Below are positions 1 to 7,636 of a stretch of 64,000 bases of DNA, piece after piece. The stretch covers positions 434,001 to 498,000 of the forward strand of contig NZ_FNUJ01000004.1 of the NCBI RefSeq assembly GCF_900107925.1, in the 5' to 3' direction. Under the pieces are notes generated by a model. The model searched no databases and had not been told where the DNA came from. It was given only the letters and a program-made list of their open reading frames with translations. Within the stretch, counting starts at the first letter, position 1. Each line of letters starts with the position of its first letter. A program made the position numbers and the translations under genes. This DNA comes from Amycolatopsis pretoriensis. Lineage in GTDB: Bacteria; Actinomycetota; Actinomycetes; Mycobacteriales; Pseudonocardiaceae.

Positions 1-53
1 CTACCGCGAAAAGTCGAACACCTGATCGACACGATCGAGCGAACTCGCAGGTC

Positions 54-84
54 TTGCGCCTCCCCCGAGGGGAGCTGCCACTCT
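54..84 (+). promoter_or_regulatory. MerR-type promoter/operator
   Basis: TTGCGC (54-59) and CACTCT (79-84) are separated by 19 bases, the long spacer typical of MerR-controlled promoters. The inverted repeat CTCCCC/GGGGAG (60-74) lies inside the spacer, where MerR dimers bind. CACTCT ends 6 bases before the ATG at 91, so the transcript is probably leaderless and the regulator probably controls itself. Confidence 0.6.
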
Positions 85-90
85 TGCGGC

Positions 91-933
91 ATGCGGTATT
101 CGATCGGCGAACTCGCCCACCAGACCGGGCTGACGGTGAAAGCTGTCCGGTTCTACTCGGATCGCGGCCTCGTGCCGCCGTCCGGGCGCAACACCGCGGG
201 CCAGCGCCGTTACGACGACGCCGCGCTGGCCCGGCTCGACGTCATCCGGATCCTCCGCGACCTCGATGTCGACCTCGCCACGATCCGGCGGGTGATCGAC
301 GGGGAGACCACCGTCGCGGAGGTGGCGGCGGAGCACGCCGCGGCGGTGGAGGTGCAGATCGGCGTGCTGCGCCGGCGAAGGGAAGTGCTGAACGCGGTGG
401 CGGACCGTGGCTCGTGCCCCGGAGAAGGGGGTCTCCCGCACCAGCGGGCCCTGCTGTCCGAAGTGGAGCGGCGCTGCCTGATCGGCGACTTCCTCGCCGA
501 TGCGTTGGGTGATCGTCCCGAGCTGGCGGGGATCGCCCAGACTCTGACCCCGGACCTGCCCGAGGACCCCAGCCCCGAACAAGCCGAGGCGTGGCTCGAG
601 CTGGCCGCGCTGATGCGGGACACGGAGTTCCGCGCGAACCTGCGCCGGCTCGCGGACGGTCACGAAGGCGGGTTGCGTCGTGACCTGGCGGCCGAGGTGC
701 GGGACGCCGTCACCCCGGCCGTCGCGGCCGGGATCGTGCCGAAGTCCCCGGCGGCGAAGGCGATCGTCGACGGGTTGGGGCGCGATCCCGGCGAGCTCTG
801 GAAGTGGCTCGGCGTCGTCAACGATCCGCGCCGCGAGCGCTATATGGAGCTATTGGGGGTGATCAACGGCTGGGCGGCACCGGAAAGCCTGGGTCCCGCT
901 TTCGACTGGCTGGCCGAGGCCATGGCGGCCTGA
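91..933 (+). CDS. MerR family transcriptional regulator
   Basis: This 280-residue cytoplasmic protein has an N-terminal MerR winged helix-turn-helix at residues 1-70, beginning MRYSIGELAHQTGLTVKAV and containing the usual RFYSDRGLVPP and RRYDD elements. A predicted coiled coil follows (about 75-120). The long C-terminal part (about 130-280) is alpha-helical and does not resemble the short metal-binding MerR tails, so it probably binds an organic effector or a protein. The ATG at 91 is chosen because it starts exactly at the conserved HTH and lies 6 bases after a -10-like element within a MerR-type promoter. The gene converges on the tRNA synthetase-like gene and the two coding regions overlap by 71 bases. 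The target gene is unknown. Confidence 0.88.
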   Translation: MRYSIGELAHQTGLTVKAVRFYSDRGLVPPSGRNTAGQRRYDDAALARLDVIRILRDLDVDLATIRRVIDGETTVAEVAAEHAAAVEVQIGVLRRRREVLNAVADRGSCPGEGGLPHQRALLSEVERRCLIGDFLADALGDRPELAGIAQTLTPDLPEDPSPEQAEAWLELAALMRDTEFRANLRRLADGHEGGLRRDLAAEVRDAVTPAVAAGIVPKSPAAKAIVDGLGRDPGELWKWLGVVNDPRRERYMELLGVINGWAAPESLGPAFDWLAEAMAA

Positions 934-2092
934 CCGCCTCCAGGACCGATGCCAGCGCGTCCTCCACCGGTCGGGCGTCCACTCGGCTTCCGTCGCGCAA
1001 CCGGACGGAAAGCTGCCTGGCGGCGACCTCCTGCGGGCCGATGACGGCCTGGAACGGCACGAGCCGACCGTCCCGGATCCGCGCGCCGAGGCTGCCCTCG
1101 GACGCGATCTCGACCCGCAGGTCGTCGCAACTGTCCACAAGCGACTGCGCGTACGGCAGCTCCGCGGCGGACAACGGCAGCAACCGCAGCTGCACCGGCG
1201 CCAGCCAGGCCGGGAACGCGCCGCCGTGGACCTCGACGAGTTGCGCCACCGCGCGTTCGACGCTGCCGATGATGCTGCGGTGGACCATGACCGGCCGGTG
1301 CTTGGCGGCGTCCGCGCCGACGTACTCGAGGCCGAACTGCTCGGGCTGGTGGAAGTCGACCTGGACGGTGGACAGGGTCGATTCGCGGCCCGCGCTGTCG
1401 GCGATCTGGACGTCGATCTTGGGGCCGTAGAAGGCGGCTTCGCCCTCGACGGCGTCGTAAGGGAGGCCGTCGAGGACCGACCGCAGGATGGCCACGGCGG
1501 CGTCCCAGTTCCCGGGCACGTACTTCCCACCGGGGCCGGGCAGGGAAAGACGGTAACGCGCGGGGCGGATGCCGAGAGCGTCGTAGGCCTGGCGGATCAG
1601 CGCCAGCGCGGCGGCGGCCTCGGCTTCGACCTGGTCGAGGGTGCAGAAGACGTGGGCGTCGTTGAGCTGGATCGCGCGTACCCGGTTCAGGCCGCCGAGC
1701 GCGCCGGAGAGTTCACTGCGGAACATGCCGCCGAGCTCGGCGATCCGCAGCGGCAATTCGCGATAGCTGCGGCCGCGGGACCGGTAGATCAGCGCGTGGT
1801 GCGGGCAGAGGCTCGGCCGCAGCACGAGCTGCTCGCCGCCGACGTCCATCGGCGGGTACATGTCGTCGCGGTAGTGCGCCCAGTGCCCGGAAACTTCGTA
1901 GAGTTCCCGTTTCCCGAGCACCGGTGAATGGACGTGCCGGTAGCCGGCGCGGCGTTCGAGGTCGTGGACGTACTGCTCGAGGCTGTGCCGGACGGCGGCG
2001 CCGTCGGGCAGCCAGTACGGCAGGCCGGCACCGATGAGCGGGTCGGTGCCGAACAGGCCGAGTTCGCGGCCGAGCTTGCGGTGGTCGTGCAT
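863..2092 (-). CDS. stand-alone threonyl-tRNA synthetase core (paralogue)
   Basis: This 409-residue class II synthetase corresponds to the catalytic and anticodon-binding parts of ThrRS (usually about 640 residues). It lacks the TGS and N2 editing domains. The three zinc ligands seen in ThrRS are present: Cys96 (RPSLCPHH), His147 (NDAHVFC) and His272 (VHRSIIGS). Motif 2 around Arg125 (GGMFRSELSG, then RVRA) is kept, although the usual QDDAH is LNDAH. The anticodon domain is about residues 290-395. The start MHDHRK is chosen because GAGGGAG lies just upstream. A leader peptide with three consecutive Thr codons and a strong terminator precede it. It may be a second, stress-induced or inhibitor-resistant ThrRS; a role in charging a carrier protein is possible. 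The C-terminus overlaps the convergent merR gene. Confidence 0.82.
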   Translation of the reverse strand: MHDHRKLGRELGLFGTDPLIGAGLPYWLPDGAAVRHSLEQYVHDLERRAGYRHVHSPVLGKRELYEVSGHWAHYRDDMYPPMDVGGEQLVLRPSLCPHHALIYRSRGRSYRELPLRIAELGGMFRSELSGALGGLNRVRAIQLNDAHVFCTLDQVEAEAAAALALIRQAYDALGIRPARYRLSLPGPGGKYVPGNWDAAVAILRSVLDGLPYDAVEGEAAFYGPKIDVQIADSAGRESTLSTVQVDFHQPEQFGLEYVGADAAKHRPVMVHRSIIGSVERAVAQLVEVHGGAFPAWLAPVQLRLLPLSAAELPYAQSLVDSCDDLRVEIASEGSLGARIRDGRLVPFQAVIGPQEVAARQLSVRLRDGSRVDARPVEDALASVLEAVRPPWPRPASRKRDPGFPVPPSR

Positions 2093-2133
2093 CGTGGACT
2101 CCCTCGTGGACGGCGAGGCGGAGGACCACAAGA

Positions 2134-2165
2134 CGAAAGCCCGGGGCGACCGCCCCGGGCTTTCG
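2134..2165 (-). terminator. attenuator terminator before ThrRS-like gene
   Basis: A perfect inverted repeat with arms CGAAAGCCCGGGGCG and its complement (about 15 bp) lies in the leader of the ThrRS-like gene, starting about 10 bases after the leader-peptide stop. On the minus strand it is followed by a weak pyrimidine tract (TCTTGTGGTCC). Its position between a Thr-rich leader ORF and the synthetase fits a ribosome-controlled transcription attenuator. Confidence 0.75.
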
Positions 2166-2175
2166 TGAGCATGGA

Positions 2176-2226
2176 TCAGCGCGCCGGGACACTTTCCGGC
2201 GTCGTCGTGTTCGCTACGCGCTGCAT
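2176..2226 (-). CDS. threonine leader peptide (16 aa)
   Basis: The short reading frame reads MQRVANTTTPESVPAR and has three consecutive ACG threonine codons (7-9). TAACGT (2239-2234) ends exactly 7 bases before the ATG, so translation probably begins at the first base of the transcript. CAGCGCG near the start can pair with CGCGCTG at the stop (2217-2223 with 2177-2183), giving a possible pause hairpin, and the terminator at 2134-2165 follows. When charged tRNA-Thr is scarce, stalling at the Thr codons would be expected to let transcription reach the synthetase gene. Known actinobacterial attenuators for trp, leu and ilv genes work this way; a Thr version is my inference. Confidence 0.72.
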   Translation of the reverse strand: MQRVANTTTPESVPAR

Positions 2227-2233
2227 GAATTCG

Positions 2234-2239
2234 ACGTTA
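2234..2239 (-). promoter_or_regulatory. -10 element, leaderless promoter of thr leader
   Basis: TAACGT matches TANNNT and is 7 bases from the ATG of the leader peptide. No convincing -35 was found. Confidence 0.5.
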
Positions 2240-2256
2240 GCAGGATCGTCCAGCCG

Positions 2257-2880
2257 TTATTCCGGCACGAGCCGGAAGGTGTCGAAGTCCGGCTTGCCGG
2301 CGGGGCGCAGCACGAGCACGGTGACGCCCGCGGCGGTGTGCCGGCTTTCGACGTGCTCGAACTTCTTCGGCACCACTCCGTCCGGGAACAGCCGCCGTCC
2401 CTTGCCCAGCACGACCGGGTACAGCCAGAGCCGGTACTCGTCGACGAGGTCGTGCGCGATCAACGTCTGGAGCAGCTCCCCACTGCCGTGGACCTGGATT
2501 TCGTCACCCGGCCGGGACTTCAGATCACGGGCGAACTCGACGACGTCGCCGTCCACGATCGACGTCCCCGACCACGGAGAGCTCTGGAGAGTTCGCGAAA
2601 CCACGTGCTTGGGCAGGCCGTTGAGCCGCGAGGCCAGCGGATCGGCGGGGTCGGTGACCTTCGGCCAGTGCGCGGCGAAGATGTCGTGCGTCCGGCGGCC
2701 GAGCAGGAACGCGCCCGCCCGGGCGATCCACTCCTCGGCGAGGGCCGCCATGCTCTCCTCGTAGAACGGCGTCACCCAGCCGCCGACGTCGAACCCGCCG
2801 GACGTGTCCTCGTCGACGCCGCCCGGGCCCTGGTAGACGCCGTCCAGGCTCAGGAACGTCGTGGCGATCAGCTTGCTCAT
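2257..2880 (-). CDS. RibD C-terminal domain / dihydrofolate reductase family protein
   Basis: This 207-residue soluble protein belongs to the RibD_C/YyaP group: it opens MSKLIATTFLSLDGVYQGPG, has LLGRRTHDIFAAHWP around residue 60, and ends with TVLVLRPAG. The fold binds NADPH; in this stand-alone group the substrate is usually unknown, so neither folate nor riboflavin synthesis should be assumed. GAGGAGG lies 5 bases upstream of ATG 2880 and fixes the start. It is the first gene of a leftward set, but the promoter and leader peptide of the ThrRS-like gene lie just beyond its stop, so the two are probably separately controlled. Confidence 0.85.
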   Translation of the reverse strand: MSKLIATTFLSLDGVYQGPGGVDEDTSGGFDVGGWVTPFYEESMAALAEEWIARAGAFLLGRRTHDIFAAHWPKVTDPADPLASRLNGLPKHVVSRTLQSSPWSGTSIVDGDVVEFARDLKSRPGDEIQVHGSGELLQTLIAHDLVDEYRLWLYPVVLGKGRRLFPDGVVPKKFEHVESRHTAAGVTVLVLRPAGKPDFDTFRLVPE

Positions 2881-2937
2881 GGTGCCTCCTCGGATGCCTT
2901 GTACCAGTACGTCACGCGGGGAGGCGCCGGATCGACA

Positions 2938-3405
2938 TCAGGACGCCAGGAACAGCTCCAGCTGCTCGACGACGAACGCGTGGTCGTCGGCCTGCGGGAG
3001 GCCGGACACGCCCACCGTCCCGACCGGACCGACGCCGCGGACGAGCACCGGGAACACGCCGCCGTGGGCCGCGTACTCGTCCGGGTCCAGGCGCGAGTCC
3101 GCCTCGAACGAGCCGCCCTTCGCCCGGAACTGGGTTCCCACGTGGAACGAGCTGTGGCCGTAGCGGTCGACGACCCGGCTCTTGCGGTCGATCCACGCGT
3201 CGTTGTCGGCCGACGTGCCGGGCAGGGCCGCGTGGAAGAGGCGCTGGCCGCCCCGGCGGACCGAGATCGTCACCGGCAGCCCGCGCTCGCGCGCCGCGGC
3301 CAGCAGCTGGGCGCCGAGGGCCAGCGCCGTCTCGTTGTCGAACTTCGTGAACTGGAGACGTTCTTCCTGGTCAGCGAGCTGGGTGAGGAGATCGGCTTCG
3401 GTCAT
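2938..3405 (-). CDS. UPF0303 family (heme-degrading-domain type) protein
   Basis: This 155-residue protein has the HbpS/GlcG-like layout of the UPF0303 group: an N-terminal helix (MTEADLLTQLADQEERLQF), a central strand-rich part with NDAWIDRKSRVV and RYGHSSFHVG, and a C-terminal GGVFPVLVRGVGPVGTVGVSGL glycine-rich segment. Relatives are annotated as heme-binding or heme-degrading, but no heme ligand can be assigned here and the substrate is unknown. There is no signal peptide, so it is cytoplasmic. An AT-rich imperfect palindrome lies immediately upstream of its start, unusual in this GC-rich DNA and a possible operator. Confidence 0.8.
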   Translation of the reverse strand: MTEADLLTQLADQEERLQFTKFDNETALALGAQLLAAARERGLPVTISVRRGGQRLFHAALPGTSADNDAWIDRKSRVVDRYGHSSFHVGTQFRAKGGSFEADSRLDPDEYAAHGGVFPVLVRGVGPVGTVGVSGLPQADDHAFVVEQLELFLAS

Positions 3406-3412
3406 CCATCCA

Positions 3413-3434
3413 TTAAATCAACACTGTTGTTTAA
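3413..3434 (-). promoter_or_regulatory. AT-rich palindrome upstream of UPF0303 gene
   Basis: On the minus strand TTAAACAACA and TGTTGATTTAA form an inverted repeat with a one-base bulge. TTTAAT, a good -10 match, lies at its downstream edge 6 bases from the ATG at 3405. It could be an operator overlapping the promoter. It also spans the stop codon of the frameshifted VOC gene. Confidence 0.4.
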
Positions 3435-3807
3435 TTGCCAGTGAACTCGGTCAGGGACAGCACGTTGCCGTCCGGATCGCGGAACCAGGCGATCAGCCCG
3501 CCGGGCGTGGTCCAGATTTGTCGGTGTCCTGTGGCAGCGTGTCGAACGTGAGGAACTCCACGCCCCGGTCGCGCAGGCCGGCCACCGCGACGCGGATGTC
3601 GGCGACCGCCCAGCCGAGCACCGTGAACGGCTGGGGCGTGAACTCGGCCACGGCGGTGACGCGAAGCGTGGTCGCGCCACTGCGGAAGACGCACGCGAAG
3701 GGGGTCTGCTCGATGAACTCGAGCCCGGCGACATCCGTGTAGAAGGCACGTGAACGGTCCAGGTCGGTCGACGGTGCGAAGGCGACCAGTTCCGCTGAGT
3801 CGAGCAT
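3431..3807 (-). pseudogene. VOC family protein, frameshifted
   Basis: Reading from ATG 3807, the first 96 codons give a normal VOC (glyoxalase/bleomycin-resistance fold) sequence, with LDRSRAFYTDVAGLEF and VLGWAVADIRVAVAGLRDRG. The frame then runs into KSGPRPAG and stops. The missing C-terminus is present in the next frame (IWTTPGGLIAWFRDPDGNV, ending SLTEFTGN) up to the stop at 3431-3433. The break is near 3517-3519, where one base appears to be lost before ATC TGG ACC. An intact gene would encode about 125 residues, the usual VOC length. It is either a recent pseudogene or a sequencing error. It is divergent from the phospholipase C gene. Confidence 0.82.
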
Positions 3808-3880
3808 GGCTCCACCTCTCTCTCGGCGGCGAAGCTACCTGGTTCGCCGACGTGGGCAAACCTCGTGCGAGGAGGCAGGC

Positions 3881-5827
3881 ATGGGCCGCATCCGGCGGCG
3901 CACGGTGCTCGGCGGCGCGGCCGCGGCCACCGTCGCCGGCTCGCTGACGGCCTCGTGCGCCGCCCCGCCGCGGAAAGGGACGATCGAAGACGTCCGCCAC
4001 GTCGTGGTGCTCATGCAGGAGAACCGGTCGTTCGACCACTACTACGGCACCATGGCCGGCGTACGCGGCTTCGGCGACCGCGCGGCGCTGCGGGACGTCT
4101 TCCGCCAGCGCGGCAAGGGCGCGCCGGTGCTGCCGTTCCGGGTGGACACGTCCGTTGTGGACGGCCAGGACCTCGGCGAGCTGCCGCACGACTGGAACAG
4201 CACGCACCGCGCATGGAACGGCGGCGCGTACGACGCCTGGGTCGCCGCGAAGAGCCCCATGACGATGGGGTACTTCACGCGCGACGACATCCCGTTCCAG
4301 CGCGCGCTGGCGAGCGCGTTCACCCTGTGCGACCACTACTTCTGCTCGATCCAGGGCCCGACGCAGCCGAACCGGCTGTTCCACTGGACCGGCACGATCG
4401 ACCCCGACGGCGTCGCGGGCGGCCCGGTCACGCACAACTTCCCGGACTACGAGCCGTCGTTCCGCTGGACGACCTACCCCGAGCGGCTCGAGTCCGCCGG
4501 GATCACGTGGCGGATCTACGCGAACGACGAGGAGCGCGGCGTCCCCGAGCACTTCGTCGGCGACTACGGCGACAACCCGCTGTGGCTGTTCCAGAACTTC
4601 CACGACGCGCTGTACTCGATGGACCCCGTGAAGCAGCGGCTGGCCGAGCGCGCGAACCTGCGCACTAAGCTGCTGCCGGACTCGGGAAAGGGCAAGGAGC
4701 TCGACCACGTGCTGGCCGAGTTCCTGTCGGACTGCGCCGCCGGGGCGCTGCCCGCGGTGTCGTGGGTCGTGGCGCCCTACGGCTACTGCGAGCACCCCGC
4801 CGCCCGCCCGGTCGACGGCGCCGCCTACATCCAGCGGATGCTGAAAGCGTTGTGGGACAAACCTTCGCTGTGGGAATCGACCGTCGTCTTCATCAACTAC
4901 GACGAAAACGACGGCTTCTTCGACCACGTCGTCCCGCCGACGCCGCCACCCGGGACCCCCGGCGAGTACCTGCCGGGGAACCGGCCGGAGAGGGGCGGGG
5001 CGTCCGGCGCGCCGTTGCCGATCGGGCTGGGGCCGCGCGTGCCGATGACCGTCGTGTCGCCGTGGAGCCGCGGCGGCTGGGTGAACTCGCAGGTCTTCGA
5101 CCACACGTCGGTGCTGCGCTTCCTCGAGACGTGGACCGGGGTGCGCGAGCCGAACATCTCGGCCTGGCGCCGCGCCATCTGCGGCGACCTGACCAGCTGT
5201 TTCGACTTCCGCACGCACGACACGACGATCCCGCTGCTGCCGGACGCGGACGCGTTGCGCGCCGAAGCCGACCGGACGCAGCCCCGGCTGCCGAAGCCCG
5301 GGCTGGGGCCGGGGGCGCTGGTGCAGGACCCCGGCACGGCGAAGGCGCGTCCGCTGCCGTACCAGCCGGTCGCCTGGGTCACGGCCGGGCCGGGCGCGCT
5401 GCGGCTGCACCTGGCCAACCACGGCACGCACGCGCTGCAGTTGGCCGCGTACGCCTACCACGCGGGCGGAGCGTCCCAACGCTTCGACGTCGGCCCGACC
5501 AGCGAGCTGACCGGCGAAATCCCGTACGCCGAGTCTTACGACATCGCCGTTCACGGCCCGAACGGCTTCGTCGTCGAGGCCTCCGGCAAAGCGGGCCTCG
5601 ACGCCTCCGTGACGTTCACGTCGGCGCCCGCGCTGCGCGTCACGGTGACCAACAGCGGGCCGGCGCCGGTCACGCTGAACGACGTCACGATCGCACCGAA
5701 AACCTCGCACGACTACCCGGTGCCGGCGAAGAACGGCTGGTACGACGTCGTTTTCGAGACGCCGGGGTGGCGCCGCCGCTTCGCCGGCCACCTGGAGGAC
5801 GGGAGGCCGTCGAGGACGGGGCCTTAA
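3881..5827 (+). CDS. phosphocholine-type phospholipase C, Tat-exported
   Basis: This 648-residue phosphoesterase of the bacterial phospholipase C/acid phosphatase family hydrolyses phospholipid head groups outside the membrane. The start ATG 3881 follows GAGGAGGC and puts the twin-arginine motif RIRRRTVLGG at residues 3-12, ahead of a hydrophobic segment. The conserved ENRSFDHYYG metal/active-site motif is at about residue 45, CDHYFCSIQGPTQPNR at about 148, and YDENDGFFDH at about 340. Two small beta domains, characteristic of this family, occupy about 490-645. A cysteine after the signal (TASC) is not a canonical lipobox. The stop overlaps that of the convergent M20 gene by 4 bases. Substrate specificity cannot be read from the sequence. 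Confidence 0.92.
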   Translation: MGRIRRRTVLGGAAAATVAGSLTASCAAPPRKGTIEDVRHVVVLMQENRSFDHYYGTMAGVRGFGDRAALRDVFRQRGKGAPVLPFRVDTSVVDGQDLGELPHDWNSTHRAWNGGAYDAWVAAKSPMTMGYFTRDDIPFQRALASAFTLCDHYFCSIQGPTQPNRLFHWTGTIDPDGVAGGPVTHNFPDYEPSFRWTTYPERLESAGITWRIYANDEERGVPEHFVGDYGDNPLWLFQNFHDALYSMDPVKQRLAERANLRTKLLPDSGKGKELDHVLAEFLSDCAAGALPAVSWVVAPYGYCEHPAARPVDGAAYIQRMLKALWDKPSLWESTVVFINYDENDGFFDHVVPPTPPPGTPGEYLPGNRPERGGASGAPLPIGLGPRVPMTVVSPWSRGGWVNSQVFDHTSVLRFLETWTGVREPNISAWRRAICGDLTSCFDFRTHDTTIPLLPDADALRAEADRTQPRLPKPGLGPGALVQDPGTAKARPLPYQPVAWVTAGPGALRLHLANHGTHALQLAAYAYHAGGASQRFDVGPTSELTGEIPYAESYDIAVHGPNGFVVEASGKAGLDASVTFTSAPALRVTVTNSGPAPVTLNDVTIAPKTSHDYPVPAKNGWYDVVFETPGWRRRFAGHLEDGRPSRTGP

Positions 5828-7053
5828 CGCAGGGCGTCCAGGGCGAACGCGGCGAGCATCGCGACGCCGTTCGGCATCGCGTCCTCGTCGAAGAGCACGC
5901 GGTTGGAGTGGTTCGCCGCCGCTTCGGCCGGGTCGACGCCGGGCGGGCACGCGCCCAGGAACGCGTACGCGCCCTGGACACGTTGCAGGACATAGGAAAA
6001 GTCTTCGGCGCCCATCAGCGGGTCGGCGAGCAGCTCGACGTTCTCCGAGCCGAGCACCTCCGCGCCGAGCCGCAGGACCTCGGCGGCGACGCGGTCGTCG
6101 TTCACCGTCACGGGGTAGCCGGGCTCGACGTCGGCGACCACGCGGCAGCCGTACGCCGCGCCGACCTGCTCGCACACCTGGTACAGCTCGTCGCGGACCA
6201 GCGCGCGCGTCTGCTCGGACAGCGTGCGGATCGTGCCCTCGAGCTCGGCGGTCTCCGGGATGATGTTGGTCGTCGTGCCGGCCTGGATCCGGGTCACCGA
6301 GAGCACGGCGGGGTCGAACACGCTGACCCGGCGTGTGATCATCGTGTGCAGCGCCCCGACCATCGCCGCGGCGGCGGGCACCGGGTCGATCGTGTGCTGC
6401 GGCGCCGAGCCGTGGCCGCCCTTGCCGGTGACGCGCACGTGGAACGAGTCCGCCGACGCCATCAGCGGGCCCGGCCGCACCTGCAGCAGCCCGCTGCGCG
6501 CGTTGGCCAGGATGTGCACGCCGAACGCGCGCTCGACCCGCGTCCCGGCGGCGTCGAGCACGCCCTCGTGGATCATGAAGCGGGCGCCGTGGTGGCCCTC
6601 CTCGCCCGGCTGGAACATGAACACGACCGAGCCGGCCAGCTGGTCCTTGCGCTCGGCGAGCAGCCGGGCCGCCGACGCGAGCATCGCGACGTGCGTGTCG
6701 TGCCCGCACGCGTGCATCGACTCGGCGTCCTCGGACGCGAAGTCGAGGCCGGTCTCCTCGGTGAGCGGCAGCGCGTCCATGTCCCCGCGCAGCAGCACCG
6801 CGGGGCCGGGCTTCCCACCGCGCAGGACGGCCGTCAGCGACGTCGTGGCCTTGCCTTCGGTGATCTCCAGCGGCAGGTCGGCGAGCGCTTCTTTGATCGC
6901 CGCCTGGGTGCGCGGCAGGTGGAGCCCCTGCTCCGGGTGGCGGTGGACGACGCGCCGGAGCGCGACCGTGCGGTCCTGCAGCGCCCGCGCGTCGTCGAGG
7001 AGGCCGGCGAACGGCGTGCCGGGCAGGGTGGGCAGGTCAGTGGGGCCGGTCAT
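5824..7053 (-). CDS. M20 family amidohydrolase (hippurate hydrolase type)
   Basis: This 409-residue di-metal amidohydrolase of the M20D group has the metal-binding motifs GDMDALP (about residue 90), HACGHDTHVAML (about 113) and PGEEGHHGA (about 152), and a dimerisation domain around 195-315. Enzymes of this group remove acyl groups from amino acids or conjugates (hippurate, indole-acetyl amino acids), and the true substrate is unknown. No signal peptide is present, so it acts in the cytoplasm. The gene stands alone and faces the tadA-associated gene across a 77-base gap; its stop overlaps the phospholipase stop. Confidence 0.9.
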   Translation of the reverse strand: MTGPTDLPTLPGTPFAGLLDDARALQDRTVALRRVVHRHPEQGLHLPRTQAAIKEALADLPLEITEGKATTSLTAVLRGGKPGPAVLLRGDMDALPLTEETGLDFASEDAESMHACGHDTHVAMLASAARLLAERKDQLAGSVVFMFQPGEEGHHGARFMIHEGVLDAAGTRVERAFGVHILANARSGLLQVRPGPLMASADSFHVRVTGKGGHGSAPQHTIDPVPAAAAMVGALHTMITRRVSVFDPAVLSVTRIQAGTTTNIIPETAELEGTIRTLSEQTRALVRDELYQVCEQVGAAYGCRVVADVEPGYPVTVNDDRVAAEVLRLGAEVLGSENVELLADPLMGAEDFSYVLQRVQGAYAFLGACPPGVDPAEAAANHSNRVLFDEDAMPNGVAMLAAFALDALR

Positions 7054-7118
7054 GGTCCCGATAGTGCCCCATGCGGCGCTTCGGGCGCACCGTGCGTGCG
7101 TTCGGTCGAGCGGCGGAA

Positions 7119-7124
7119 TACGGT
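7119..7124 (+). promoter_or_regulatory. -10 element, leaderless promoter
   Basis: TACGGT ends 6 bases before ATG 7131 and supports that start over an upstream in-frame ATG at 7071. Confidence 0.5.
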
Positions 7125-7130
7125 GTGCGC

Positions 7131-7613
7131 ATGGCGGTGGATGAGCCGGTCACGGGCTTCGCGGTAGCCGTGGTCCGGGAAGACGGTCGGTGGCGGTGCA
7201 GTGCGCTCGACCCGGGGGCGCTGACCGAGCTGGACGCGGCGATCACTGAACTGGGCAAACTACGTTCCACCGGCGCGAGCTTCGGGCTGCTGGCGGTCGA
7301 CGACGAGTTCTTCGTCATCGTCCGCCCGAGCCCGCGGGGGCCGTCGTTGCTGCTCTCGGACGCGGCGGCGGCGCTGGACTACGACATCGCGGCGGACGTC
7401 CTCGACGTCCTGCGCGTCGATCCCCCGGACGAGGAGGACGACTCCGTCTGGCCCGAGGGCGACCTGGCGATCCTCGCGGATCTCGGGCTGCCCGGGCCGG
7501 AGCTGGAGGTCATCGTCGGCGAGGTCGACCTCTACCCGGACGAGCAGCTGCAGATGGTCGCGCAGCGGTGCGGGTTCGCCAGTGAGTTCGGCAAGCTCTT
7601 GGACGAGCTCTGA
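7131..7613 (+). CDS. tRNA adenosine deaminase-associated protein
   Basis: This 160-residue acidic protein matches the actinobacterial family found next to tadA. It opens PVTGFAVAVVREDGRW and has LLAVDDEFFVIVRPSPRG and a C-terminal EQLQMVAQRCGFASEFGKLLDEL. Its biochemical role is unknown; the conserved link with tadA suggests it helps or controls wobble editing, or is simply co-transcribed. ATG 7131 is preferred because TACGGT lies 6 bases upstream. The tadA reading begins 23 bases after the stop, so the two are one operon. Confidence 0.87.
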   Translation: MAVDEPVTGFAVAVVREDGRWRCSALDPGALTELDAAITELGKLRSTGASFGLLAVDDEFFVIVRPSPRGPSLLLSDAAAALDYDIAADVLDVLRVDPPDEEDDSVWPEGDLAILADLGLPGPELEVIVGEVDLYPDEQLQMVAQRCGFASEFGKLLDEL

Positions 7614-7636
7614 GACGGCTGTCCGACACCGAGGCC

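Noticed and set aside
3431..6709. 1092-codon minus-strand open frame
   Set aside because: It is an Arg/Pro/Ala-rich shadow of the phospholipase and amidohydrolase genes. Only its last 29 codons are real, as the frameshifted VOC C-terminus.
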